Assembly: GCA_963782475.1 (NCBI GenBank)
Contig: CAWAJW010000014.1
Coordinates: 62,001 to 126,000 of the forward strand
DNA length: 64,000 nt
Direction of reading: 5' to 3'
Source of the DNA: CAVQBP01 sp963782475
GTDB lineage: Bacteria > Bacteroidota > Ignavibacteria > Ignavibacteriales > Ignavibacteriaceae
In this document: positions 19,876 through 30,206 of the stretch, one piece after another
How the letters are laid out: each line of letters opens with the position of its first letter
Position numbering within the stretch: the first letter of the stretch is position 1
Translations under genes and position numbers: made by a program
The notes under the pieces: generated by a model
The model's database searches: none
What the model saw: only the letters and a program-made list of their open reading frames with translations
Told to the model about the DNA's origin: nothing

Positions 19876-20667
19876 ATGAGAAATTATCTGCGACAAGTAC
19901 ATACTATTTCCTTTATTATTCTGACTATCTTCTTATCAGCTATCAATTCAGCTTATGCTGATTATAACTCTGCGAAAGTAGTTCGTCATCTTGGGAAAAC
20001 AATTCCTTTAAATCTGAAATTCACTAATTCAAAAGGAGAACCGGTACTTCTAAAAGACCTGGTTGACAAACCAGCCGTTATTGATTTCTGCTATTACAGG
20101 TGCGCCGGCATCTGTACACCTTTAATGGTGGAAATAGCCGATGTTATAGGAAAAATAAAATATGAACCGGGTAAAGATTATAAAGTTATAAGCATTAGTA
20201 TTGATCAGAACGAAACTCCTTCGATGGCGGCACAGAAAAAACGGGCGATGACCGGATTAATCAATCATAAAATTGCCGATTCAGGATGGGTTTTCTTAAC
20301 CGGTGATAGTACAAGTATATATAAATTAACCGATGCAGCAGGATTCGAATTTAAAAGAACTCCAGGGGGATTTCTTCATAAAGGAGTCCTGGTTTTTATA
20401 GATAAGTCCGGCAAGATTGTCCGTTATATGAATCCTAATTATGACAGGAACAGCGATTTTCAAATATTACCCACAGCTTTCAAATTGTCAATAGACGATG
20501 CTGCTAATGGAGTAGTAAAATCCACAATAGAAAATGTATTAGCAACATGCGCTTCTTTTATACCCAAAGGCAAAGATGCATATATACTGTTGATGGTGCT
20601 TATAGTAGGGCTTTTGACAATGACAACTGTAATTATTATAATTAAGAAAGCGAAGATAACCAACTAA
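19876..20667 (+). CDS. SCO1/SenC family copper/thiol protein
   Basis: 263 residues from the ATG at 19876 (MRNYLRQVHTISF); an upstream TTG at 19846 is less likely because it would precede the signal peptide by ten residues. SCO proteins are thioredoxin-fold proteins that deliver copper to the CuA site of cytochrome oxidase or act in redox. The signal peptide ends near SAYAD. The CxxxC copper motif reads YYRCAGICTPLM, and the distal His is in GFLHKG. A C-terminal hydrophobic segment (LLMVLIVGLLTMTTVIIII) should anchor it in the inner membrane. No oxidase genes are nearby in the window. Confidence 0.88.
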   Translation: MRNYLRQVHTISFIILTIFLSAINSAYADYNSAKVVRHLGKTIPLNLKFTNSKGEPVLLKDLVDKPAVIDFCYYRCAGICTPLMVEIADVIGKIKYEPGKDYKVISISIDQNETPSMAAQKKRAMTGLINHKIADSGWVFLTGDSTSIYKLTDAAGFEFKRTPGGFLHKGVLVFIDKSGKIVRYMNPNYDRNSDFQILPTAFKLSIDDAANGVVKSTIENVLATCASFIPKGKDAYILLMVLIVGLLTMTTVIIIIKKAKITN

Positions 20668-20766
20668 GAGATCACGCCGGTTACTGAAAATACTGAGGTT
20701 ATTATTCCCACATGCTAGCTTTACCGTATATTTCCAACATTCCATTAATTCAAACGGTTAAGACGG

Positions 20767-21294
20767 CTAATCAATTCTTTCCAGATTCATTTCAAAAAAT
20801 TTATTCCACTGAGTTCCATCCTGTGAATATTCCCCTTCTTCGTTCCATTTATTGCTGTTAATAGAAATGGAATAGCGTATAGTTCCGCCACGATTGTCAT
20901 TAAACCACCACTTAAATTTTTCATTAGGTTTGATCACTTCAAAGCTCGCTGTGGTTTCCAATCCGTTCGCAAGGTGAGAATTAAATTCAAATTTTTTATT
21001 AAATGGATCAAATGATAAAAGTCCTAGCGCATTATGGGCTATGTTCCCGTTGTCACTTTTCCCGATACCTTCCATCAATATAAGAGTACTGTCAAGCTTC
21101 CATTGAATATTCTCGTCAACATTTGAATTGCTCTTTTCACCCTTTTGATTCATCTGCCATCCTTTACCTTCCCATTTCCCTATCATAATAGAAACCTGCT
21201 GCATAGAATCCTGAACAGTTTTCTTAAAATCCGGCATTTGTGCAAAGATTTGAACCGAACTAATTATAATAAAAAACAGAAATATCTTTTTCAT
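20767..21294 (-). CDS. Secreted DUF1579-like protein
   Basis: 175 residues with a signal peptide ending IFAQ (about residue 18). The body reads MIGKWEGKGWQM ... LIMMEGIG-like ... ALGLLSFDPFNKKFEFNSH ... GEYSQDGTQWNKFFEMNL, the repeating barrel pattern of DUF1579 and related 10-stranded folds (actual second block: LILMEGIGKSDNG). Its function is not known. It is convergent with the SCO-like gene and divergent from the GH78 gene. Confidence 0.6.
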   Translation of the reverse strand: MKKIFLFFIIISSVQIFAQMPDFKKTVQDSMQQVSIMIGKWEGKGWQMNQKGEKSNSNVDENIQWKLDSTLILMEGIGKSDNGNIAHNALGLLSFDPFNKKFEFNSHLANGLETTASFEVIKPNEKFKWWFNDNRGGTIRYSISINSNKWNEEGEYSQDGTQWNKFFEMNLERID

Positions 21295-21493
21295 TTTTTT
21301 GCCCTTCGAATTAATCTGGAAAAAATATATAATATTTTCTAGTTAAATCACTCTTAATAATAAATATAGAACTGCAAGTAAAGTGTGATATGCATCGAAA
21401 ATTGATAATATGTAAAAGAATTTCTTAAAAATATTTCTGTTGTAACTATTCTTTATTTGTAATAGTTTAGAAATAAATAATCGGGATGGGGTT

Positions 21494-23919
21494 ATGAAAA
21501 TGAATTTACCTGAAATAAATATTTTTGGTTTAAATAACGTGAAATCTTTATTTGTTTTGCTGGTATTCATTTCAATTGCTCCAATCTTTTCTCAAGAGGA
21601 GATTAAATTAAATCATAAAACATTATTTGAAACGTGGGATGCAAAATGGATTACTTACCCGGGTATTTCCGGAAAGGAATATGGCGTTTATCTTTTCAGA
21701 AAAAACTTTCAATTAGATAAGGGCGCGAAAGAATTCATTGTTCATATTTCAGCAGATAACCGGTACAAATTATTTGTTAACGGTAAATATATCTGCAACG
21801 GCCCATCAAGAGGAGATTTTTTAAAATGGAAATTTGAAACAGTTGATATCATGCCATTCTTAAAAGAGGGAGAAAATATTATTGCGGCTGTTGTATGGAA
21901 TTATTCAGAATACAGGCCAGTGGCTCAATTTTCAAACCGGACTGGATTTATTCTGCAAGGGAATTCTGAAATTGAAAGTATTGTAAATACAGATAAAACC
22001 TGGAAGGCATTTATAGATTCTGCTTATAGCCCGCTGATAGTAAATCTTAATCAATATTATGTAGTCGGACCCGGTGAAAATTTTAACGGGAAATTTCATC
22101 CGTGGAATTGGGCTGCATTAAGTTTTGATGATTCAAAATGGGCGGCTGCCGCTGAACTGGAACCGGGAACACCTTTAGGAAGTTTCAAAGAATTCGGGAC
22201 TACATCAAAGTATATCCTTGTACCGCGCAAAATACCTTTTATGGAAGAAAAGCCGCAAAAATTTTCTGAAGTCCGGCGCTCAAATATAGAGGTACCCTCA
22301 GGATTTATTAAAGGAACACAAGCATTAACAATTCCGGCAAATACCACTTCTGTTATTCTTTTTGATCAAAAATATTTAACAGATGCTTACCCTGTATTAT
22401 CTGTTTCAGGGGGAAATAAGAGTCAAATAATTTTAACCTATGCAGAAAGTCTGTTTAATGATAAAATGGAAAAAGGGAATAGAAATGAGATCAAAAATAA
22501 GAATATTATCGGAAACCAGGACAAGATTATTTCGGAGGGAGGTAATAACCGTATTTTCCAAACACTATGGTGGAGAACATTTCGTTACATTCAAATGGAA
22601 ATAAAAACCGATAGCGAACCATTAACAATAAATGAATTTCATAGTATTTATACCGGTTATCCGTTTGAAGAAAAAGCATCATTTAAAAGTAATGATTCTA
22701 CACTTACCGGTATTTGGAATATAGGCTGGCGTACACAAAGATTATGCACCGGAGAAACTTTTTTCGACTGCCCTTATTATGAACAGCTTCAGTACGAAGG
22801 AGACACAAAGATTCAATGCTTAACATCCAGCTATGTTTCAGGCGATACAATTATGATGCAAAAGGCCATTCAAACATTTTATGATTCACGCCTGCTTTTC
22901 GGTTTAACCCAAAGCAGGTACCCGAGTTATGAAACACAGATTATTCCTACCTTTTCATTAATATGGATCACAATGGTTCATGATTACTGGATGATGTATG
23001 ATAACCCTGACTTTGTTAAATCTATGATCCCGGGAATTATGGAAATTTTGAATTGGTATCATAGCAAAATCGATTCAAGCGGTTTGCTCGGCCGCATGGA
23101 GTGGTGGAATTTTGTTGACTGGGTAGATTATAAGGGCTGGCATAACGGAGTACCGCCGGGGATAGATAAAAGCAATTCGGCTATAATTAGCCTGCAGTAT
23201 GTATACACTTTACAAAAAGCCGCTTCGGTTTTAAGGGCATTTGATTTCCCCGGGCAAGCTGCTGAATATCTACAGCTCGCAAACAAGCTAAAAACAACTG
23301 TTTATAAAAAATGTTTTGATGTTAAAGAAGGATTAATCGCAGATACACCGGAAAAGAATGGTTTCAGCCAGCACGCAAATATATTGGGAGTTTTAACAAA
23401 TACTTTTCCAAAAGATTCCGAAATGGAGGTACTTAGTAAGATAATAAGCAAAAAAGATATTGCTCAAAGTTCATACTACTTCAAGTTTTATTTATTTAAA
23501 GCGCTCGAAAAAGCAGGTATGGCCGATAAATATACGGATCTTCTGCGTCCCTGGAAGGAGATGCTGAATTTAGGCTTAACCACATTTGCCGAAAAACCGG
23601 ATCCAACAAGATCCGATTGCCACGCCTGGAGTGCATCGCCTGTTTATTACTTTTTATCTTTAATCTGCGGTATAAAACCGAATGAACCCGGTTTCAAATC
23701 CGTGCTGATAGAACCGCATTTCGGAAACTTGAATTGGATTAATGGTTCAATGCCTCACCAGTCGGGAAATATAAAAGTCAGTTTAAAAAAGATAATGAAG
23801 GTAATATAAGAGGGGAAATTATCCTTCCGGTAAATGTCAAAGGCGTACTTAAATGGAAAAGTCAAACAATTTCATTGAAAGGCGGAGAAAATCCGGTTGA
23901 TATTAATAACAACAATTAA
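21494..23919 (+). CDS. Secreted GH78-type alpha-L-rhamnosidase-like enzyme (one frameshift near its end)
   Basis: About 808 residues after correction. The N-terminus has a hydrophobic signal (LFVLLVFISIAPIFSQ). A beta-sandwich region follows (FRKNFQLDKGAKEFIVHISA ... YKLFVNGKYICNGPSRGD), typical of the bacterial rhamnosidase N-domain. The (alpha/alpha)6 catalytic region starts near residue 400 with FFDCPYYEQLQYEGDT; this replaces the DCPxRDER form of classical GH78, and the Glu in it is the candidate acid. The C-terminal cap reads VLIEPHFGNLNWINGSMPH. The frame breaks in an A-run at 23785-23790 (one base missing); after it the reading runs to TAA at 23917-23919 with GVLKWKSQTISLKGGENP. Confidence 0.8.
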
Positions 23920-24546
23920 TTTACGGTTTTTACCACATCTTCGTTCAGCCTTGTATCGAATTCTATATCATAACCTGTTTTAATCATAACAATTATTGCA
24001 GTTTTGTAGAGTACCTACCAGAGTTTCTTATATTTATTTTTTTCTGTAAGATTCTCCTTTGCTCCATCCCCTTTAAAACATAAAACCATTAAACATTAAG
24101 TTTCAAGGGTTACTTAGTAGCGGGGCCCGAACCAACAACTACAGAATGGGAATTTCACTTGTTTTCAAAGAAGTTTAAATATAAAAAACAGCAAATAGAA
24201 TAGAGTCGGATTCTTTGAAAATGCATCTGATTTCAAATTTCCAATATCAAATTATTAAACTTGTTAAAAAACACATCTGATTATTTGGAAAAGAAGTAAG
24301 TTCTTCTAAAACATACCAGAATATTCTTATTTGAGCAAAAAATCCATAAAAAGAGGAAAATTATTTTCTTATAAATAAAATGCTGTATAAGAATTTTTAT
24401 AGGAAGATTTGTAATAATTTAATTAACTTGAGTGCGACTATACAAATATAGCCTAAGAATTAATTTTTTAACTTTCATTAAAAATATTTGAGTTTTTAAT
24501 TTCCATTCACTACAGATCAATATTCGGATTAAATATAAAACTGAAA
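23920..24546. other. Non-coding stretch with a tRNA-end remnant
   Basis: About 630 bases with no credible gene. It contains the tRNA 3'-end/terminator remnant at 24097-24150. The rest is AT-rich and repeats nothing else that I can see. It should also hold the promoter of the 12-gene cluster that starts at 24547. Confidence 0.6.
24097..24150 (-). pseudogene. Remnant of a tRNA 3' end with its terminator (old attachment-site scar?)
   Basis: Bases 24097-24125 match 35521-35549 at 28 of 29 positions; that sequence is the terminator half and tRNA 3' end at the left junction of the 35.5-59.5 kb element. On the minus strand the remnant reads GTTGTTGGTTCGGG then CCCCGCTACTAAG, that is, a degenerate T-arm and acceptor end. 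The rest of the tRNA is not recognisable. It suggests an earlier insertion or duplication at the same tRNA type; no integrase is next to it. Confidence 0.5.
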
Positions 24547-26223
24547 ATGAATAATTTTTCATTAAAAACTTTGTTTTTTTTTAGAGATTCATATCGTTTG
24601 ATATTGTTAAGTATAGCATTATCGGTTTTACAAGCTATGCTTCTTTTCCCTATAGCGTTATTAGTAAAAAATATTTTTAACAATGTAGTCCCCTCAAAAA
24701 ATATAGAGCAGTTGATTTTAATTTCAAGTGTAATTGCTGTTCTTTATATTTTTAATGGTTTAGTAAGTATGTGGAACCGTTATATAACTCTAAAGACTAC
24801 AAAGCAGGCGATTGAAAGATTTCGTACAAACCTGCTTTATAAATTCTATTCATTTTCACAAAGTTTCTACAGCAAATCCGATAAAAGTAAACTTCATGCA
24901 AGTGTAGTCCAGGATACACATAGAATAGATGTTATGCTGAATTTAATCATAACATACGTACTCCCTTCGGTAATTATAAGCTTTGCAATTTTAGCAGTTC
25001 TTTATGTTATTGACTGGGTTCTCTTAGTTTCAATATTTGCAGCAGCACCTTTTTTTATACTTATAAATAAAGTCGTGGGAGAAAAATATAAGAAGCATAA
25101 TTATAAATACCACAGGGCATTTGAAGATTTCAGCAGCGGTATATTGTTTGTGCTGCAAAAAATGGATTTAACAAAAACACAAGCCGCTGAAGAAATTGAA
25201 ATTGACAGGCAAAAAGATCAATTAAAAAACTTTACTTCAGTCAGCATCTCGGCATCCTGGTTCAATTCCCTATATAAATTGACACAGGAGATGATAATAA
25301 ACGGTTCAGGAATTTTAATTTTAATTGTCGGGGGGATTGAAATCGCTACCTCCAGAATTTCTACCGGGGACATGATCTCCTTTTATGTCGGCGTTGTATT
25401 TCTTCAAAAGTATATCGGATTAATAATATCTGCAATACCTGGAATAATAGAAGGTTCACAATCAATTGAAACTCTTAATCAGATAATTAAAACTAAAAGT
25501 GATAATCCTTACACAGGAAAGGCCAATATTGATTTTAACGGGAAGATAGAATTTAAAGATGTAGAATTCGGGTATAGTGATAGTAGAATACTAAAAGGTA
25601 TTTCTTTAAACATTAATTGCGGTGAATCTGTTTCAATTATTGGAAGTAACGGCTCCGGGAAAACAACTATTGTGAATTTAATTTTGGGTTTCTACAGACC
25701 TAATAAAGGCGCGGTATTTGCGAGTGGAAAAGAATATGACAATATATCTATTCAGGAATTAAGGAAGAATATAGGAATAATAACACAGGACCCGATTATT
25801 TTTTCCGGCACAATTGCCGAAAATATTTCTTACGGACATCTTGATATGAACATTGAAGAAATAGTCTCTGCAAGTAAATTATCAACTGCTCATGAATTTA
25901 TTAAAGAACTTCCTGAAAATTATAATTCTTTTATCGGTGAAAACGGTGTTTTGCTTTCCGGCGGCGAAAGACAAAGAGTGGCTCTTGCCAGAGCTCTGGT
26001 AATGAATCCAAAACTCCTGATTTTGGATGAGCCGACTAATCATCTTGATATAAATTCTATGGAAGAATTAATGAACAATATAAAAAGTATAAAAAACCCT
26101 CCTGCAATATTAATAATCAGCCATAACCTTGAAATTGTAAAATTGACTGATAGAGTATACAAATTAAGCAGCGGCAAATTGTACGAATATAATTTTGCGT
26201 TTACAACTGCTGATAAAATATAA
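24547..26223 (+). CDS. ABC exporter, fused membrane and ATPase domains (MsbA/lipid-A-exporter type)
   Basis: 558 residues. Residues 1-310 form a six-helix exporter domain; the NBD starts near 330. Walker A is GSNGSGKTTIVNLI, the Q-loop is IITQDP, the signature is LSGGERQRVALARAL, Walker B is LLILDEPTNHLD and the switch His is in IISHNLE. It probably works as a homodimer. It leads a run of 12 tightly packed genes with glycosyltransferases, a PqqD-like protein and an HPr-kinase-like protein, so it may export their product or an intermediate. The substrate cannot be read from sequence. Confidence 0.88.
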   Translation: MNNFSLKTLFFFRDSYRLILLSIALSVLQAMLLFPIALLVKNIFNNVVPSKNIEQLILISSVIAVLYIFNGLVSMWNRYITLKTTKQAIERFRTNLLYKFYSFSQSFYSKSDKSKLHASVVQDTHRIDVMLNLIITYVLPSVIISFAILAVLYVIDWVLLVSIFAAAPFFILINKVVGEKYKKHNYKYHRAFEDFSSGILFVLQKMDLTKTQAAEEIEIDRQKDQLKNFTSVSISASWFNSLYKLTQEMIINGSGILILIVGGIEIATSRISTGDMISFYVGVVFLQKYIGLIISAIPGIIEGSQSIETLNQIIKTKSDNPYTGKANIDFNGKIEFKDVEFGYSDSRILKGISLNINCGESVSIIGSNGSGKTTIVNLILGFYRPNKGAVFASGKEYDNISIQELRKNIGIITQDPIIFSGTIAENISYGHLDMNIEEIVSASKLSTAHEFIKELPENYNSFIGENGVLLSGGERQRVALARALVMNPKLLILDEPTNHLDINSMEELMNNIKSIKNPPAILIISHNLEIVKLTDRVYKLSSGKLYEYNFAFTTADKI

Positions 26224-26241
26224 TCGTTTAAGAAGAACACT

Positions 26242-27342
26242 TTGAGAATCTTATACTGGACACAATTATTTAGGCCGTATATCGGCGGAGTTGAAGTCCT
26301 TTCAAATAAATTATTACCGGCAATGAAAAAACTTGGATATGAATTTTGTATAGTTACTTCACACGGAAGTTTAAAACTCCCTGATATTGATGAATTTGAT
26401 TCTATGCCTGTTCACAGGTTCAAATTTCAATCTTCTTTAGAAAATAAAGATATGGATGAAATTTTCTGTAATATAAAGAGACTTAAAAATCTGAAAGAAG
26501 AATTTAAGCCTGACCTGGTTCATATAAATTTTACCGATCCCAGTATTTTTTTCCATTTTAAAACAATGTCCAAAGAAAAAACATTAGTTACCTTTCATCT
26601 TTCTGTTGAGAACAATTCTTATAAAAAAGGTTCACTGCTTCAGCAGACTTTGGAAATTTCGGATTGGATAACAACACCTTCGGAAGCCATTAAGGATGAG
26701 TTAATTGAATTAAATCCTACAATCAAAAAGTATTGTTCAGTAATTAACCTGGGTTTAGATGAACCGGAGGTTAAACCATCGGCAATCTCTTTTTTATCTC
26801 CAGCACTATTATGCTTCGGCAGAATTGTGAATGAAAAAGGTTTTGATCTGGCAATTGAGGCCGTTTCTATAATATCAAAAAAATATCCGGGTATTAAATT
26901 AATTATTGCCGGGGATGGTCCAGCAAAAAAGGATTTAATTCAACTTACTGAAAAATTGGAAATTCAAAAGAATATAGATTTTTTAGGTTGGGTGAACCCT
27001 GATGAAATACCAAGTATAATTAATAAATCATCAATTGTGATAGTTCCTTCCAGGTGGAAGGAAGCATTCGGACTCGTAGCATTGCAGGCAATGCAGTTAG
27101 GCAGACCTGTAATTGCCGCAAATACCGGGGGTCTGCCGGAAATTATAGAAGATAATTCAAATGGAATTTTAGTCGAGAAAGAGAATCCCGAGGCAATTGC
27201 AAAGGCAGTAATATTTTTAATTGAAAATAAAGAGCATGCAGAATATTTAGGATCAAGAGGGAGAGAAACCGCGCAAACAAAGTTTACATGGAATCAAAAT
27301 TTAGATGCTTACAATAAACTATACAAATATTTAGGAGGTTAA
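26242..27342 (+). CDS. GT4-family glycosyltransferase
   Basis: 366 residues from a TTG start at 26242 (MRILYWTQLFRPYIGGVEVL) with AAGAAG upstream; no ATG lies near. This is a GT-B, retaining enzyme: the N-domain carries the GGVE loop, and the C-domain has CFGRIVNEKGFDLAIEAV, AGDGPAKKDL and the donor-binding EAFGLVALQAMQLGRPVIA with the EX7E pattern. It should add a sugar from a nucleotide donor to a growing glycan on the cytoplasmic side. The next gene starts at the very next base. Confidence 0.88.
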   Translation: MRILYWTQLFRPYIGGVEVLSNKLLPAMKKLGYEFCIVTSHGSLKLPDIDEFDSMPVHRFKFQSSLENKDMDEIFCNIKRLKNLKEEFKPDLVHINFTDPSIFFHFKTMSKEKTLVTFHLSVENNSYKKGSLLQQTLEISDWITTPSEAIKDELIELNPTIKKYCSVINLGLDEPEVKPSAISFLSPALLCFGRIVNEKGFDLAIEAVSIISKKYPGIKLIIAGDGPAKKDLIQLTEKLEIQKNIDFLGWVNPDEIPSIINKSSIVIVPSRWKEAFGLVALQAMQLGRPVIAANTGGLPEIIEDNSNGILVEKENPEAIAKAVIFLIENKEHAEYLGSRGRETAQTKFTWNQNLDAYNKLYKYLGG

Positions 27343-27783
27343 ATGAGATCAGGGAGATATAAACCAAATGATGCCGAAGTTGCGTCCAAGGTTATGGACG
27401 GTGAAGCAATTTTGATAAACCTATCGAATGGAACTTATTATAGTATGGATAAAACAGCTTCGGTTATCTGGTCGTTGATTTCGCTGCAATATAACATTGA
27501 TGAAATAGTAAACAAAGTTTGTGAAATTTATAATGTGAAACCGGAGGATATTAAAGACGATATTGAAGATTTATTTAATGATTTAATTAATGAAAAAATT
27601 ATAATTGATTCTAATGATGGTAAAGGAACCGGCGATTATAATAGCGCTGCTGAAAATATGGAATATGAAAAACCGAAATTAAATATTTATAATGATATGA
27701 AAGATTTATTGGCTCTCGACCCTCCAATGCCTAGTTTGGATGATATTCCATGGCAGAGTAATCCTAAAAAAGAAGATAAATGA
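27343..27783 (+). CDS. PqqD-family protein with conserved-looking acidic C-terminal tail
   Basis: 146 residues. The first ~85 match the PqqD fold (EAILINLSNGTYYSMDKTAS, then VIWSLI and a helical VNKVCEIYNVKPEDIKDDI). PqqD-type domains bind leader peptides in peptide-modification pathways. After a poor linker, residues about 105-146 read NIYNDMKDLLALDPPMP, then LDDIPWQSN. I recall tails of the form DLLLLDP...W on PqqD-like proteins in HPr-rel-A-type gene sets, but this is from memory. It is placed between a GT4 and an HPr-kinase-like gene. No separate precursor-peptide gene is seen near it. Confidence 0.75.
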   Translation: MRSGRYKPNDAEVASKVMDGEAILINLSNGTYYSMDKTASVIWSLISLQYNIDEIVNKVCEIYNVKPEDIKDDIEDLFNDLINEKIIIDSNDGKGTGDYNSAAENMEYEKPKLNIYNDMKDLLALDPPMPSLDDIPWQSNPKKEDK

Positions 27784-27789
27784 TTATAT

Positions 27790-28836
27790 ATGAAAGAGAA
27801 GCACCTGATATACTTTGAGAAAATGGTTTCGGCATTTGAAGAAATATTAGTGAGCTTTCCGGACTTACTTAATATTACTTATTATAGATTTGCTGGTTTT
27901 AATGCCAGAATAAGATGCGTAGGCAGCAAGCTTTCATTCCAGCATGAAAAAGTGTTTAATCATTTAAAACCGGGAGAAGCTAATATTTCAGAGAAAAAAT
28001 TTGATTTAACAATTGATTTATGGGACCAGGAACAAACAAAATTTCCTTGCCCGGTCGATTTAATTTCGGATGAATCGACAAAATTAAGAACCGTTACTGC
28101 TTCCACAGACAGCAGGATAGTAGCTGATCAGGATGCGGATACTTCTCTTTTCCTCGATAGAAAAGATAAAAGAATTATTGCATCATTTGCATCAGCGGTT
28201 AAAATGAATAATTATGATCTTTCAAAACCTTTTAACAGGCTGTTAGCTTTATGGTACAGGGATATGAATGTAGAAGTGATCCATTCATCAATGATCTCAA
28301 AAGACAGGAAAGGGATTCTTTTTTTAGGTGAAGGAGGTTCGGGAAAAACAACATCGGCATTATGCTGTTTAAATGATGGATTTAATTATTTAGGAGATGA
28401 TCATATAGGATTAGCAGAGGTCAATCATGCTTTTGTCGGCTACAGCTTGTATGCTTCGGCATTAATTTACGAGAATCATTTAAAGCAATTTCCGCAATTA
28501 CAAAAATTCGAACTGCTGAAAAATGTCCGCCGGGATGAAAAATCAATTATTTATTTTTCAAACGGGTATTTAAATAAAATAGATAATTGTGCTGAAATCA
28601 CCGTCCTTCTTCTCCCGGAAGTGGTTGATTCACAACATACTAATTTCCGGAAAGCAAGAAAGAGTGAAGCTCTTTTAGCTGCAGCTCCCAGTTCATTGAG
28701 ATTGCAGATAAGTCCCAACAAAAAAGCATTTGATACTATTTCGCATCTTGTGGATAGAACCCCGTCTTACCGTTTAGAGTTAGGAAAAGATCTTGATGAA
28801 ATACCGAAATGCATAAATGAAATAATTACTTTTTAA
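27790..28836 (+). CDS. HPr-kinase-related P-loop kinase (HprK-rel type)
   Basis: 348 residues. The P-loop GEGGSGKTTSALCCL lies at about residue 178-192 after SMISKDRKGILFL, followed by DGFNYLGDDHIGL, the pattern of the HPr kinase/phosphorylase C-domain family. The N-terminal half is poorly conserved. Relatives of this kind stand next to PqqD-like and NTP_transf_5 genes, and in paeninodin-type lasso peptide clusters an HprK-like enzyme phosphorylates the peptide. The substrate here is unknown; the PqqD tail or a sugar acceptor are candidates. Gap to the PqqD gene is six bases. Confidence 0.8.
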   Translation: MKEKHLIYFEKMVSAFEEILVSFPDLLNITYYRFAGFNARIRCVGSKLSFQHEKVFNHLKPGEANISEKKFDLTIDLWDQEQTKFPCPVDLISDESTKLRTVTASTDSRIVADQDADTSLFLDRKDKRIIASFASAVKMNNYDLSKPFNRLLALWYRDMNVEVIHSSMISKDRKGILFLGEGGSGKTTSALCCLNDGFNYLGDDHIGLAEVNHAFVGYSLYASALIYENHLKQFPQLQKFELLKNVRRDEKSIIYFSNGYLNKIDNCAEITVLLLPEVVDSQHTNFRKARKSEALLAAAPSSLRLQISPNKKAFDTISHLVDRTPSYRLELGKDLDEIPKCINEIITF

Positions 28837-28839
28837 GAG

Positions 28840-29517
28840 ATGAAAAAACCAGAGGTCACATCTATTATCCCGGTATTCAACTGCGAAAAGTATATTGAAT
28901 CAGCAATAGAAAGTGTTCTAAACCAGACTTATAAAGATATAGAAATTATTATTGTTGATGACGGTTCAACCGATGATACACCAAAACTTATTAAACAATA
29001 TGCCGGGGAAGTAAAATATATACGTCAAGCTAATTCAGGTTCTGCTGCCGCAAGAAATTTAGGAATCGCTAGTGCTCGGGGATATTTTATCAGCTTCCTT
29101 GATTCGGATGATACCTGGGATAAGAATAAGATCTTTCTTCAATTAGAATGCTTTGATAATAACCCGGAGATTGAAGCATGCTTATGTAATATTAAACTTA
29201 TAAATGAAAAAGAAACAGGAATTCTTGATGATCAATATGTTATAGTTACTCCTTACACTGTATGCTCTATATTAATTAAAACTGATGCAGTAAAAAAAGT
29301 CGGACTTTTCAATACAAATCTGAAATACGGTGAAGATACCGATTGGTTTATGAGAATGAGAAACCTTGCTATTCCTATTAAAATTTTGAAAGATAAGCTT
29401 GTTTATGCAAGACTTCACAAAAATAATTTAACCAATAGCTTTAGTGTAAGGAGCAGAGAAGAAATCTTCTCTAAAATTAAAAACGGGCTCGATGAGCGGC
29501 GGAATAAACAAATATGA
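28840..29517 (+). CDS. GT2-family glycosyltransferase
   Basis: 225 residues. GT-A fold: TSIIPVFNCEKYIESAIESV at the N-terminus, IIIVDDGSTDDT with the first Asp pair, SGSAAARNLGI and the DXD-like FLDSDD at about 86-91, with GEDTDWFMRM as the later catalytic-base region. It should be an inverting transferase. It overlaps the next GT2 gene by four bases (ATGA). Confidence 0.88.
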   Translation: MKKPEVTSIIPVFNCEKYIESAIESVLNQTYKDIEIIIVDDGSTDDTPKLIKQYAGEVKYIRQANSGSAAARNLGIASARGYFISFLDSDDTWDKNKIFLQLECFDNNPEIEACLCNIKLINEKETGILDDQYVIVTPYTVCSILIKTDAVKKVGLFNTNLKYGEDTDWFMRMRNLAIPIKILKDKLVYARLHKNNLTNSFSVRSREEIFSKIKNGLDERRNKQI

Positions 29518-30206
29518 ATGAATTAATAAGCTGCATAGTTTCCTCCTTTAACAGTGAAAAATATATAGCTGAAGCTATAAACAGTATTCTGGATCAGACT
29601 TATAAACATATAGAAATAATAGCTGCAGACGGCGGTTCTACAGATAATACTAAGGAAGTTATACAAGAGCTTAATTCAAATATTAAATTCATTACACAAA
29701 AAACTCTTTCACCTGCAGAAACAAGAAACCTGGGATTTCAATCCTCTAAAGGGGATTATGTTGCGTTTCTAGATGCCGATGATTTATGGCATCCCGAAAA
29801 ATTAGAAAGACAATTGAATTGTTTTACTAAAAATCCCGGAATAGATCTTTGTATTACTTATGCTGAAATGTTTTGGTCAGTAGACCTTAAAAATGAAAAA
29901 ACTTTTTTTAAGAATCATCCGAGAACTAAATCAATTCCAGGGTATGCTACTACTACACTATTAGCAAAGAAAAAAGTATTTGAGATAGCAGGAAAGTTTA
30001 ATAAGGATCTATGGTTTACCGATGCAGCGGAGTGGTTTATAAGAGCGGAAGGATTAGGTTTAAAAATGCACATGATTGAGGAACCTTTAACTTTTCATAG
30101 GATGCATCAATCAAACCTGACGAAAAGAAAGAGTGAGGAAAGCCGTGAGGAATTTCTTTCTCTTGTAAAGAGTGTGCTTGATCAGAAAAAAACTGATATT
30201 AAATGA
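29514..30206 (+). CDS. GT2-family glycosyltransferase
   Basis: 230 residues. ISCIVSSFNSEKYIAEAINS, AADGGSTDNT and FLDADD are the GT2 landmarks; the late TDAAEWFIRAEGLG matches the acceptor-side motif. It is about as similar in plan as its upstream neighbour and is probably a distant paralogue. Start and stop overlap the genes on both sides by four bases, which points to coupled translation. Confidence 0.88.
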   Translation: MNELISCIVSSFNSEKYIAEAINSILDQTYKHIEIIAADGGSTDNTKEVIQELNSNIKFITQKTLSPAETRNLGFQSSKGDYVAFLDADDLWHPEKLERQLNCFTKNPGIDLCITYAEMFWSVDLKNEKTFFKNHPRTKSIPGYATTTLLAKKKVFEIAGKFNKDLWFTDAAEWFIRAEGLGLKMHMIEEPLTFHRMHQSNLTKRKSEESREEFLSLVKSVLDQKKTDIK

